Assembly (NCBI GenBank): GCA_021648145.1
Contig: JAKITI010000013.1
Location: forward strand, 24,708 to 88,707
Reading direction: 5' to 3'
DNA from: Gammaproteobacteria bacterium
GTDB lineage: Bacteria > Pseudomonadota > Gammaproteobacteria > JAADGQ01
Length of the DNA stretch: 64,000 nucleotides
Below the pieces are notes generated by a model that searched no databases, was not told the origin of the DNA, and saw nothing but the letters and a program-made list of their open reading frames with translations. Of the stretch, positions 16,832-25,879 are shown piece by piece; position 1 is the first letter of the stretch, and each line of letters begins with the position of its first letter. The position numbers and the translations under genes were made by a program.

Positions 16832-19290
16832 TGGAAGAGCGGGAACTTTACGTCTACTCAACTGAAACCTACTTAAAAGAGGGGTTGGTTAAAGTCGGTC
16901 ATTGTCTGCAAGGACGTTATAAGCAAAGAATCAAAGAACAATTTGGCACCAGCAACCCTGAGCTTCCAATTATTCTGTGGAATCATTCACTGCCTCAAGA
17001 GATAACAGATAAACACATTCATGGAAGAATGGAAAAAAATGGCATCAAGAAAAAATCTGATAGTGCTGGGCAGGAGTGGTTTTATGCTTCTACAGATCAG
17101 GTTAAACAAGCGTTTAATGAAGTGGTTTTCGGGGAATCAAGAGTCGAGAACTATCAACTCAGAAAAGAACAGCAAGCCGCTGTTGACAAGGCATGCAAGT
17201 GGTTTTCTGGCGATTATTCCTCGGGCACGGTCAGGTCGGCAACGCATAAGGATCGTTTTTTGCTAAATGCCAAGATGCGGTTTGGTAAATGCTTTACCGG
17301 TCTTCATGTCGCCAAGGAAATTGGGGCAAAAAACACCCTGATTATGACCTATAAACCCGAGGTGATTAGCGAATGGATGGAAGCTGCGAATGGGCATGTC
17401 GATTTTTCCGGTTGGCTGGGTATTCGAGCTAAAAAACGGAATGGTAATAGCATAGAAGCTTGCTTGTCTGATAATGGTGAATTTCCTCCTTTTGATGGCT
17501 CTAAAGTGCTGGGTATTTCTTTGCAGGATTTAGCTATTGATACCGATGGAAAAACTAAAATAAGACTGGAACAAGTGGTGGCAACGCATTGGGATTTGGT
17601 GATATTTGACGAAGTGCATTTTGGTAGCCGAACAGAGCGAGCCAAACATATTATCGACAGTTTGGAGTCTGATTTCCGACTTGATCTTTCCGGTACGCCG
17701 TTTCGGCTGATTCAGGAAGATGATTTTTGCTCACAACAGGTCTTTACCTATAGCTATCTGGATGAGAAAAAAAACAAGCAACAGGAAATTGATAATGATC
17801 CCGGTGGCGACAAGCCTTATGTGTATCGGGAAATGCCCGATCTGGACATTTCAACCATCGAAATCACTCAACAGGATATTGCCGAACAACGAGAGACGTT
17901 TTTAACTGACGATCTGGATTTTTCCTTGAATGAGCTGTTCAAGGCGACCAAAAGTGGCTTTGTTTATAATGATGCTGTCGATCATTTTTTGGACGGTTTA
18001 ACCAAAGCCGGACATGATGCCAGAGCCATCAGCGTTTTTGGCAAACTGGGTAGCCAGTTGGGCGCACCGCCTGTGCGTCACTCTGTCTGGTGGCTGAACC
18101 GAGTTGATTCGGTGGCGGCACTGGCAAAAAAGTTGAGAAAGCACCCCTGTTTTTCCAGATTCGAGATCATCAATGCTTCGGGTTGCGAAGCCAGCGATGG
18201 TGATGAAAACAGTGTGATCGCGCGCGACAAGACAGATATCGAGAAAAAAATTCAGGCGGTTCATGGCAATCCGAATAAACTGGGCACGATTACGTTGACA
18301 TGTCGCCGCTTTCTAACCGGCGTGACCATCAAGGAGTGGGACAGCATTCTGGTGCTGAATGATGTCAAGTCGGCAGAATCATATTATCAAGCTATCTTCA
18401 GGGTACAATCGGCGTGGGTGGATAAAAAGAGCCGAAAAGTCCTCAAACCCCGCGCCTGGGTGTTTGATTTTGCTATTTCCCGCTGCTTGCGCATTACCTA
18501 TGAATACGCCAGCGCACTGGCTGACCAACTGGATCAGCAAGACAGTTATGAGCAAAATGTTCGGCTGGATCGTGATAACCTGACGGATACGGTAACAGGT
18601 CTGTGTGACACGCTGGACATCAAACGATTTTATGAAGGCAGTCTGAACAGCGATGCGACAACTGCAAAAGATATTTTCGAGGCGCTGAATCTGGAAGGCT
18701 CCCGAATTTCTCTGGCGAAACGTATTACCAGTGATGTGCTGGTGAATTTTGGTGCATTGAAGTTGCTGGAAGATAATCCCTATCTGTATGAAGTATTGAA
18801 AAAGGTCAAAGGTTACCGTACTCAGGAAGTCGGCACGATTGAGGATTTTGTGCATATCGGGATTGAGGCAGAGGAACTGAAGAACAAGAAAAAACGGGAA
18901 AACACGACACTGGACGATACTGAGGAAGAAAACAAGGATTTTGTCGAGAAAGAGAAAGACAAGGAACGCAAATCAAGAAAGAAATGGTATGCCACGCAAA
19001 TCAAGCGCTTGGCTATTTGCATGGCCGATTTTATCTACATGACCTACGAACGGGAATATAATATTGATGATGTCATAAAAACCAAAAATCCGCATTTTTT
19101 TTGGGTGATGACTGGTATTTCTCAAGATGATTTTGCAAAACTTTGTGATAAAGGGTTTGTTAATCGTCTTGCCTTGAATCGGATCGTGCGTGAATTTCGG
19201 GATCAGGAAGAAACTTCGTTATTGCCTGAAGAATATATCTTTGAGAACCTGAAAATGTTAAATGAGCAGCGCGCTCAACTTATAGTGTAA
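16831..19290 (+). CDS. GIY-YIG (T5orf172-type) nuclease fused to SF2 helicase, restriction subunit
   Basis: Predicted ATP-dependent restriction enzyme, 819 aa. The N-terminus (about 4-87) looks like a T5orf172/GIY-YIG nuclease: ELYVYS, LVKVGHC, an Arg in RYKQRIKEQF and EWFYAS. The helicase follows: motif I NAKMRFGKCFTG (about 146-157, GKC instead of the usual GKT), DEVH at 260-263, SGTPFR near 287, and motif VI YYQAIFRVQSAW. Residues about 640-730 are charged and may be a coiled coil. The start is ATG 16831, with AGGAG 8 nt upstream and overlap with the methylase stop; an in-frame GTG lies 9 nt earlier. Confidence 0.82.
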   Translation: MEERELYVYSTETYLKEGLVKVGHCLQGRYKQRIKEQFGTSNPELPIILWNHSLPQEITDKHIHGRMEKNGIKKKSDSAGQEWFYASTDQVKQAFNEVVFGESRVENYQLRKEQQAAVDKACKWFSGDYSSGTVRSATHKDRFLLNAKMRFGKCFTGLHVAKEIGAKNTLIMTYKPEVISEWMEAANGHVDFSGWLGIRAKKRNGNSIEACLSDNGEFPPFDGSKVLGISLQDLAIDTDGKTKIRLEQVVATHWDLVIFDEVHFGSRTERAKHIIDSLESDFRLDLSGTPFRLIQEDDFCSQQVFTYSYLDEKKNKQQEIDNDPGGDKPYVYREMPDLDISTIEITQQDIAEQRETFLTDDLDFSLNELFKATKSGFVYNDAVDHFLDGLTKAGHDARAISVFGKLGSQLGAPPVRHSVWWLNRVDSVAALAKKLRKHPCFSRFEIINASGCEASDGDENSVIARDKTDIEKKIQAVHGNPNKLGTITLTCRRFLTGVTIKEWDSILVLNDVKSAESYYQAIFRVQSAWVDKKSRKVLKPRAWVFDFAISRCLRITYEYASALADQLDQQDSYEQNVRLDRDNLTDTVTGLCDTLDIKRFYEGSLNSDATTAKDIFEALNLEGSRISLAKRITSDVLVNFGALKLLEDNPYLYEVLKKVKGYRTQEVGTIEDFVHIGIEAEELKNKKKRENTTLDDTEEENKDFVEKEKDKERKSRKKWYATQIKRLAICMADFIYMTYEREYNIDDVIKTKNPHFFWVMTGISQDDFAKLCDKGFVNRLALNRIVREFRDQEETSLLPEEYIFENLKMLNEQRAQLIV

Positions 19291-19594
19291 ATATTAATTT
19301 CTTGGGCAGAGAAGTTGTGTTGATTGATGCCGGGATTATTTTTGGTACAGGCTTTGCCCCATTCCCAACAGCAAGCCAAATTACTTTTGGTGGTGAACCG
19401 AATAAAAATGATCTTTGCCGAAAATCGTTATCTTTAGAAACGATGATATAATTTTCATCCTGAGCATACTCCCAAATGCAGGTATCTGTAGTCCCTTGCA
19501 TCTGTAAAAAATCAATATGGCTACTTTCTGGAAAATCTTTCGTGAGAAATTTAACCAGCTTTGAGCTAATGTTTTCATCCAAGAGTAGTTTCAT
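19280..19594 (-). CDS. DUF5615 PIN-like toxin with replaced C-terminus
   Basis: The N-terminal 76 residues (MKLLLDENISSKLV, then IWEYA, IVSKDNDF, FGSPPKVIWLAVGN) are a typical DUF5615 PIN-like toxin, presumed RNase of a type II toxin-antitoxin pair. From about residue 77 the frame reads antisense through the fadJ fragment (19365-19326) and then noncoding DNA for the final residues. The native C-terminus is therefore lost, and the 104-aa product is a chimera of doubtful activity. It overlaps the antitoxin by 4 nt, and its end overlaps the helicase gene end (19290) by 11 nt. Confidence 0.8.
   Translation of the reverse strand: MKLLLDENISSKLVKFLTKDFPESSHIDFLQMQGTTDTCIWEYAQDENYIIVSKDNDFRQRSFLFGSPPKVIWLAVGNGAKPVPKIIPASINTTSLPKKLIFTL
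19326..19365 (+). pseudogene. Fragment of a second fadJ allele
   Basis: Forty bases match 13895-13934 inside fadJ at 36 of 40 positions, and all four differences are synonymous in the fadJ frame (both read DAGIIFGTGFAPF). The homology stops abruptly at 19365. This is the scar of a diverged fadJ copy, not of a recent duplication, and it runs antisense through the end of the neighbouring toxin gene. Confidence 0.78.
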
Positions 19595-19818
19595 GCAGCC
19601 AATGAAGTTGCAAGCCTTCGCTCTCTAGCAGCAGCAAAAGCAAAGACCATTTGTATATCTTTCTGACTAAGGCTTGGAAAGTCCTCTAAAATTTCGGATT
19701 CTGACATTCCTCCAGCAAAATATTCGAGAATGTCATATACCGTTATACGTGTACCTTTAATGCAAGGATTTCCACTACGAACATCAGGGTTAATTATAAT
19801 ATACTCTTCAAAATTCAT
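19591..19818 (-). CDS. DUF433 antitoxin
   Basis: The 75-aa protein has the full DUF433 pattern: IIINPDVRSGNPCIKGTRI, then VYDILEYFAGGMSESEIL and a C-terminal helix. It is the usual upstream partner of DUF5615 toxins, predicted to bind DNA through its winged helix-turn-helix-like fold and to neutralise the toxin. It is intact although the toxin is damaged, as often seen when a toxin has decayed. Confidence 0.88.
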   Translation of the reverse strand: MNFEEYIIINPDVRSGNPCIKGTRITVYDILEYFAGGMSESEILEDFPSLSQKDIQMVFAFAAARERRLATSLAA

Positions 19819-20127
19819 TCGATATTACCTGCGTTGCTCAAACCTATATCTTATTATAGTTTTCACTTAAAAATAAAACTACTATAAAATATATCGGTCA
19901 ACACTGGAATTGCTCAAACAGTTCACTGATATCTCAACGTTGGAAAAGCTATGGCATATTTTTGACACATTAAGGTGCATTGAAAGGTATTGTCTGTGCA
20001 TAAATAGATGAAAATCAGGTTGTATTTTATTTCTTTGCGCCTAACTCATTGAAAAATAACAGTTAAAATATTTTGGCATATTTTTTGCCTTTCCCTGAGT
20101 GTTGATTTTAATGAGCAGGGAATAAGA
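19819..20127. other. Intergenic region between antitoxin and porin
   Basis: Carries the right copy of the 34-bp repeat at 19885-19918 and the promoter regions of the divergent antitoxin and porin genes. An AGGGAA ribosome site lies at 20115-20120 before the porin ATG. No other structure is evident. Confidence 0.55.
19885..19918 (+). repeat. Right copy of the 34-bp imperfect direct repeat
   Basis: Matches 14000-14033 at 31 of 34 positions, same orientation. The three differences are all C/T transitions, so the copies have diverged. It marks the right limit of the island. Confidence 0.75.
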
Positions 20128-21345
20128 ATGAAAAAATCACTAAACATGGCTCTGGTTAGCAGTGCAATAATGGGTTTGACAGCAGTGGGTTATATGCAAT
20201 CGGTACAAGCTGATTCTATTGCTGATGCGATGAGTTCTGGTAAAGCGACTGTTGATTTTCGTTTGCGCTACGAGGGTGTTGATCAAACGGGAAAAAGTAA
20301 GAAAGCGAATGCGGCAACTTTACGTTCACGCTTATCTTATAAAACAAGTGATTTCCAGGGTTTTAGCCTTTTTATGCAAGGAGAGCATGTAAAAGCTCTG
20401 GTAGAGGATTACAACAGTAAAACGAATGGAAAAAATGATTATCCTGTTATAGATGACCCAGCAACGACAGACCTTAATCAGGCATATATCGCTTACAATA
20501 TGGCTGACACCACAGTTAAATTAGGTCGGCAAGAAGTGGTTCTGGATAATGCCCGTTTTGTGGGTAATGTAGGCTGGCGTCAGAATGCACAATCTTTTGA
20601 TGCATTGACGGTCGTGAATACTGCACTGGCAGATACAACGATCATTTATGGTTATGTTAATAATATAAATACAATTACGGGTGGTGATACTGATACAAAA
20701 ACCCACTTAGTCAATGCATCATATTCTGGTTTGCCGATCGGTAAAGTCACAGGTTATGGTTACTTTCTTGAGCTCACTGATGCACCTGCGACCTCTAATT
20801 CAACTTTAGGTCTGCGCTTTACCGGTGATACTGAGGTTGCAGAAGGAACCAAACTTCTTTATACCGCTGAGTTTGCATCTCAAAGCTCTTACAAAGGGGG
20901 TGCGAATACTATTGAGGCAGATTATTTTTTTGGTGAATTTGGTGTTAATACATCAGGTATTACTGCAAAACTGGGTTATGAGGTGCTGGGTGGTAATGGA
21001 ACCTATGCCTTTGGTACACCATTGGCAACAAAGCATGGCAAGAATGGTTGGGCCGATATGTTTTTAGTGACTCCTAAAGATGGCCTGGTTGATCTCTCTT
21101 TTTCAATCAGTGGTAAGGTTAATGGCGTGAAGTTGATGGCGGTTTATCGTAATTTCAGCGCAGATAATGGTAGTGATAAATATGGCTCTGAAATTGATCT
21201 GATCGCGGTTAAAAAATTCAGTAAAAACTATAAACTTATGGCTAAATACGCAAGCTATAGTGCAGATACTCCTGATACGAATAGTACTCTTTCTTATAAA
21301 AAGGATACTGATAAATTATGGTTGATGGGGCAAGCCACGTTCTAG
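20128..21345 (+). CDS. Outer membrane porin, alginate-export-like family
   Basis: Predicted 16-18-stranded outer membrane beta-barrel, 405 aa. A signal peptide ends near VQA-DS at residue 29. The mature sequence shows porin-style alternating strands: VDFRLRYEGV, ATLRSRLSYKT, the conserved LGRQEVVLDNARFVGNVGWR and a C-terminal strand ending in phenylalanine (WLMGQATF), the signal for BAM assembly. This layout is that of proteins called alginate export family or Opr-type porins; the substrate cannot be read. A terminator follows. Confidence 0.8.
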   Translation: MKKSLNMALVSSAIMGLTAVGYMQSVQADSIADAMSSGKATVDFRLRYEGVDQTGKSKKANAATLRSRLSYKTSDFQGFSLFMQGEHVKALVEDYNSKTNGKNDYPVIDDPATTDLNQAYIAYNMADTTVKLGRQEVVLDNARFVGNVGWRQNAQSFDALTVVNTALADTTIIYGYVNNINTITGGDTDTKTHLVNASYSGLPIGKVTGYGYFLELTDAPATSNSTLGLRFTGDTEVAEGTKLLYTAEFASQSSYKGGANTIEADYFFGEFGVNTSGITAKLGYEVLGGNGTYAFGTPLATKHGKNGWADMFLVTPKDGLVDLSFSISGKVNGVKLMAVYRNFSADNGSDKYGSEIDLIAVKKFSKNYKLMAKYASYSADTPDTNSTLSYKKDTDKLWLMGQATF

Positions 21346-21366
21346 CCACTTTTGTCATACTATAGA

Positions 21367-21398
21367 GTCGCAGTCTCGTAATGAGGTTGCGGCTTTTT
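21367..21398. terminator. Terminator shared by the porin and dnr genes
   Basis: Imperfect stem GTCGCAGTCTC / GAGGTTGCGGC with loop GTAAT, followed by TTTTT on the plus strand. It lies in the 52-nt gap between the convergent porin and regulator genes. Confidence 0.65.
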
Positions 21399-22081
21399 CA
21401 TACCTCTACTTTTTTATACAGCGCTTCAAGATCTAATAACCTGATCACATTACCTTCTGTTTTTATCAACCCTTCTTTATTAAGCTTTCGGAGTGTTCGA
21501 GAGAGCGTTTCCGGTTTTATTGAGAGCTGCGCGGCAAGTATCTGTTTGGATGTTATAAGATGAATTTCATTATCGTTGTCAGGGGTATTCAGCAATAGGT
21601 AATTGATCACTCTATCAGTGGCTGTTTGCAGCGTTAATCGGTCGATCTCATTAATATGCTTGTGTAGCCGCTGGCTCATATTTGTCATCAAACGAAAGCA
21701 GGTTTCAACTGAATGGCTCAAAATTTCTTTGAAGTCCTGATTAGAAAAACACCAGATTTCACCGTTCTCTATAAATTCTGCACTGACATGATAGTGATTA
21801 GGTTTGCCCGCAAACATAATGGCTTCTGCGAATGTTTGCCCGGGCTTGACTACTTTGATCACTTTCTCTTCTCCTGCGGGCGAGAGGCGGTAGATTTTTA
21901 ACAACCCGGTTCGTAGCCAAAAAAAATGGTTGGCATCTTCACCTTGGGAAAAGAGTTGCTCGCCGCTTTTCATCGTTTTGATCAGGGTATTTTTCAGTGC
22001 TTGTTTTAGCTGCTGTTCGTCTAACCCAGTGAATAGAGATGCATTGCGAAGCTGGTCGATGTGAGTTGTGTTCCAGGTCAT
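21398..22081 (-). CDS. dnr: Crp/Fnr-family regulator, Dnr type
   Basis: Transcription activator predicted to respond to NO (Dnr/NnrR group). In the 227 aa, residues about 15-130 form the cyclic-nucleotide-binding-like sensor domain, then a long dimer helix, then a winged helix with ILAAQLSIKPETLSRTLRKLNKEGLI as the recognition region. The N-terminus lacks the Cys cluster of Fnr/Anr, so it has no iron-sulfur cluster of that kind. It is divergent from norC across a 129-bp gap that holds an Fnr/Dnr-type site. The symbol is assigned by similarity and context. Confidence 0.82.
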   Translation of the reverse strand: MTWNTTHIDQLRNASLFTGLDEQQLKQALKNTLIKTMKSGEQLFSQGEDANHFFWLRTGLLKIYRLSPAGEEKVIKVVKPGQTFAEAIMFAGKPNHYHVSAEFIENGEIWCFSNQDFKEILSHSVETCFRLMTNMSQRLHKHINEIDRLTLQTATDRVINYLLLNTPDNDNEIHLITSKQILAAQLSIKPETLSRTLRKLNKEGLIKTEGNVIRLLDLEALYKKVEV

Positions 22082-22131
22082 CTTTATCCATACCTCTGAG
22101 TTCCAGAATGAATGTGCTTTTTGTGAGGCAC

Positions 22132-22145
22132 TTGATCTAGGTCAA
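22132..22145. promoter_or_regulatory. Fnr/Dnr-type binding site
   Basis: TTGATCTAGGTCAA is a near-perfect palindrome fitting the TTGAT-N4-ATCAA consensus with one change (GTCAA). It is centred 72 bp before norC and 57 bp before dnr, consistent with activation of norCB and possibly autoregulation. Confidence 0.8.
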
Positions 22146-22210
22146 GGTGAAATGCCTAGTGATGCAGTTAAATATCTGCACAACACAATAATACACAAAA
22201 GGAGAAGGAT

Positions 22211-22645
22211 ATGAGTGAGAGTTTCACCAAATCCATGGCTCGCAACATCTTCATTGGCGGCGGAGTGTTTTCATTCTTGCTGTTCATCGGTTTGACTGTT
22301 GACACCATGGAGCGCTTACCAGAACGTGATAATCGCCACAATATTACCCCCGAAGTCGTTCTTGGCAAAAAAGTATGGGAGGACAATAACTGTGTGGGTT
22401 GCCATACCATATTGGGTGAAGGTGCTTATTTTGCTCCCGAACTGGGGAATGTTTATCAACGTCTGGGGCATAGCACCGAGGCCATTAAAATGGTGATCAA
22501 GAGTCGCCCCGTGGAAGGCGTGCCGGGTCGTCGCAGTATGCCACAATTTAATCTGACTGAAGAAGAATTAGAGGGAATCGCACAATTCCTTAAGTGGACT
22601 TCTGAGATTAATACCAATAACTGGCCACCCAATATTCAGGGTTAA
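22211..22645 (+). CDS. norC: Nitric oxide reductase subunit C
   Basis: Membrane-anchored cytochrome c subunit of cNOR that passes electrons to NorB. It is 144 aa: one N-terminal transmembrane helix (about 12-34) and a single c-type haem site CVGCH near residue 63, followed by the NorC-type ILGEGAYFAPELGNVY. A late Met in RSMPQF is the likely distal haem ligand. AGGAGAAGGAT precedes the ATG. It is 12 nt ahead of norB. Confidence 0.95.
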   Translation: MSESFTKSMARNIFIGGGVFSFLLFIGLTVDTMERLPERDNRHNITPEVVLGKKVWEDNNCVGCHTILGEGAYFAPELGNVYQRLGHSTEAIKMVIKSRPVEGVPGRRSMPQFNLTEEELEGIAQFLKWTSEINTNNWPPNIQG

Positions 22646-24046
<1,401 letters not shown>

Positions 24047-24069
24047 CAAAGTTTAGTATGGAAGAAAGA

Positions 24070-24094
24070 GGGGCGTACCTTACGCCCCTTTTTT
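24070..24094 (+). terminator. Terminator between norB and norQ
   Basis: GGGGCGTA / TACGCCCC perfect 8-bp stem with a 3-nt loop and six T's, within the 71-nt gap after norB. It may lower readthrough so that norQ-norD are made in smaller amounts than norCB. Confidence 0.8.
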
Positions 24095-24117
24095 CTTTCA
24101 TACATGGAGGGTATGAA

Positions 24118-24936
24118 ATGTTGAGTGAAGTGAGCACATTAAATAGTGTTGATGTTAAAGATATTCCATTTTATCAAGCTCAAGCGAACGAAGTGACCCT
24201 GTTTGAGCATGCCTATAAAAACAAGTTGCCACTTTTGATCAAAGGCCCCACGGGATGTGGTAAAACTCGTTTTATCGAGCATATGGCGGCAAAACTAGGA
24301 CGGCGGCTTTATACCGTGGCTTGCCATGATGATTTAACGGCGGCTGATCTAGTGGGGCGGCATTTGATCGGTGATGGTGAAACCATCTGGTGTGATGGCC
24401 CCTTAACGCGGGCGGTCAGAGAAGGGGCGATCTGTTATCTCGACGAGGTGGTTGAAGCACGAAAAGATACCACGGTCATACTTCACCCGTTAACCGATGA
24501 TCGCCGGATTTTACCACTTGAACGTACTGGTGAACTGCTTCATGCGCCCGACGAATTCATGTTGGTGGTTTCGTATAATCCAGGTTATCAACATCTATTG
24601 AAGGGTTTAAAACCCAGCACTCGACAACGTTTTTTGGCTGTCAGTTTTGATTACCCTGAAGCCGAATTGGAAGTACGAATTGTTCACCAGGAATCGGGGC
24701 TTCCAGAAGAGAAAGTAGGGCAGTTAGTGAGGCTGGCAAAAGCATTGCGTGCCCTGGATGGTTATGATCTGGAAGAGGGTGTCTCGACCCGATTGCTGGT
24801 TTATTGTGGCAGTTTGATTCAATCCGGTATGGATTTAAAAGAGGCTTGCAGGGCTGCAATTGTTGAGCCATTGACCGATGACCTGGAGACTATTTCGGGT
24901 TTGATGGAAGTGGTGGATGCTTGTTTGGGCGAATAA
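24118..24936 (+). CDS. norQ: NorQ/CbbQ-family AAA+ ATPase
   Basis: MoxR-type AAA+ chaperone that, with NorD, inserts the non-haem iron into NorB. The protein is 272 aa from this start: Walker A GPTGCGKTRF near residue 41, Walker B ICYLDEV near 105, and sensor region VVSYNPGYQ. I place the start at ATG 24118 because GGAGG lies 7 nt upstream; an upstream in-frame ATG at 24058 would put 20 codons through the terminator hairpin. It is 12 nt before the polyferredoxin gene. Confidence 0.92.
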   Translation: MLSEVSTLNSVDVKDIPFYQAQANEVTLFEHAYKNKLPLLIKGPTGCGKTRFIEHMAAKLGRRLYTVACHDDLTAADLVGRHLIGDGETIWCDGPLTRAVREGAICYLDEVVEARKDTTVILHPLTDDRRILPLERTGELLHAPDEFMLVVSYNPGYQHLLKGLKPSTRQRFLAVSFDYPEAELEVRIVHQESGLPEEKVGQLVRLAKALRALDGYDLEEGVSTRLLVYCGSLIQSGMDLKEACRAAIVEPLTDDLETISGLMEVVDACLGE

Positions 24937-24948
24937 GGCTCATTATTG

Positions 24949-25857
24949 ATGGAACTTCAGCGCATTAGGTTATGGACTCGGAGTGGTTTCTTTTTACTTT
25001 TTTTATTAGCACCACCACTGGATCTTTTTCGACTGGATTTGCTCAAGGGGCACTTTATTTTTTTTGGCATGAACTGGGAGTTTGGATTAGCCGTGTTGAC
25101 GCAAGGTGAGCTGACTGCAACTGCCACCGTATTAAAAATTATTACGCTAGGGTTTTTACCTCTGGTACTTTTTGTCGGTGGAGGAATTTGGATATCATGG
25201 AAATATGGGCGGCTCTATTGCGGATGGTTATGCCCTCATTTTTCTGTGGTGGAGATGATCAACTCACTAATGCGCCGAGCCAGCGGTCGTCCCAGTTTGT
25301 GGGAAGAAAAAACACTGCCAGAAACCGAGTCAGATGGAACCATTTATCCACAAAAAAAACTTTATTGGGGCTGGACGGGTTTGGCCATTATTGGTTTTTC
25401 GTTTCTCTGGGCGGTGGTTTTATTGACCTATTTATTGCCCCCAGCAATGATCTATTCAAACCTTTTTACGGGTGAACTTACACGTAACCAAGGGCTTTTT
25501 ATTGGTGTGGCAACACTGTTGTTCTGTCTGGAGTTTCTATTGGCCAGGCACTTGTTTTGTAGTTATGGCTGTGCCGTGGGACTGTTTCAGAGCTTGGCGT
25601 GGATGATTAATGATCGTGCCTTGGTGGTGACTTTTGATCGAGATCGGGGGGAAGCGTGTAAAACGTGCACTCAAGCGTGTGACAACACCTGCCCCATGCG
25701 GCTGCAACCCCGCAAGAATAAACGCCATATGTTTACTTGCACACAATGCACTCGCTGTATTGATGCTTGTGAGAAAGTACAAGCGCCAAGTGAAAGTTTA
25801 TTGCATTGGCGGCCAGGTGATGAAAGCAGTAAGCAGTCACCGGCTCGCTTTAAATAA
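24949..25857 (+). CDS. Membrane 4Fe-4S polyferredoxin (NapH/CcoG-like) in the nor cluster
   Basis: 302 aa with about four transmembrane helices and cysteine motifs of the NapH/NosR-C-terminal/CcoG group: CGWLCPH near residue 89, CSYGCAVG near 205, then two ferredoxin-like sites CKTCTQACDNTCPM and CTQCTRCIDAC. Such proteins move electrons between quinols and periplasmic or cytoplasmic partners, or help metal-centre maturation. Between norQ and norD it probably serves NO reductase assembly or electron supply (inference). The start is ATG 24949; a TTG one codon earlier is possible. Confidence 0.85.
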   Translation: MELQRIRLWTRSGFFLLFLLAPPLDLFRLDLLKGHFIFFGMNWEFGLAVLTQGELTATATVLKIITLGFLPLVLFVGGGIWISWKYGRLYCGWLCPHFSVVEMINSLMRRASGRPSLWEEKTLPETESDGTIYPQKKLYWGWTGLAIIGFSFLWAVVLLTYLLPPAMIYSNLFTGELTRNQGLFIGVATLLFCLEFLLARHLFCSYGCAVGLFQSLAWMINDRALVVTFDRDRGEACKTCTQACDNTCPMRLQPRKNKRHMFTCTQCTRCIDACEKVQAPSESLLHWRPGDESSKQSPARFK

Positions 25858-25879
25858 CAGGTTAAAACGGGAGTATTGT

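Noticed and set aside
18379..18855. Minus-strand frame of 158 codons in the helicase gene
   Set aside because: Lies opposite conserved helicase motifs; no family resemblance.
14000..19918. Prophage or integrative element
   Set aside because: No integrase, tRNA target, capsid, replication or transfer gene is present; only restriction and toxin genes lie between the repeats.
24058..24117. Longer start of norQ
   Set aside because: The added codons lie across the terminator hairpin; ATG 24118 has GGAGG at the right distance.
25634..25879. Upstream extension of norD
   Set aside because: It would overlap most of the end of the polyferredoxin gene; ATG 25880 has a good ribosome site and the NorD-like start.
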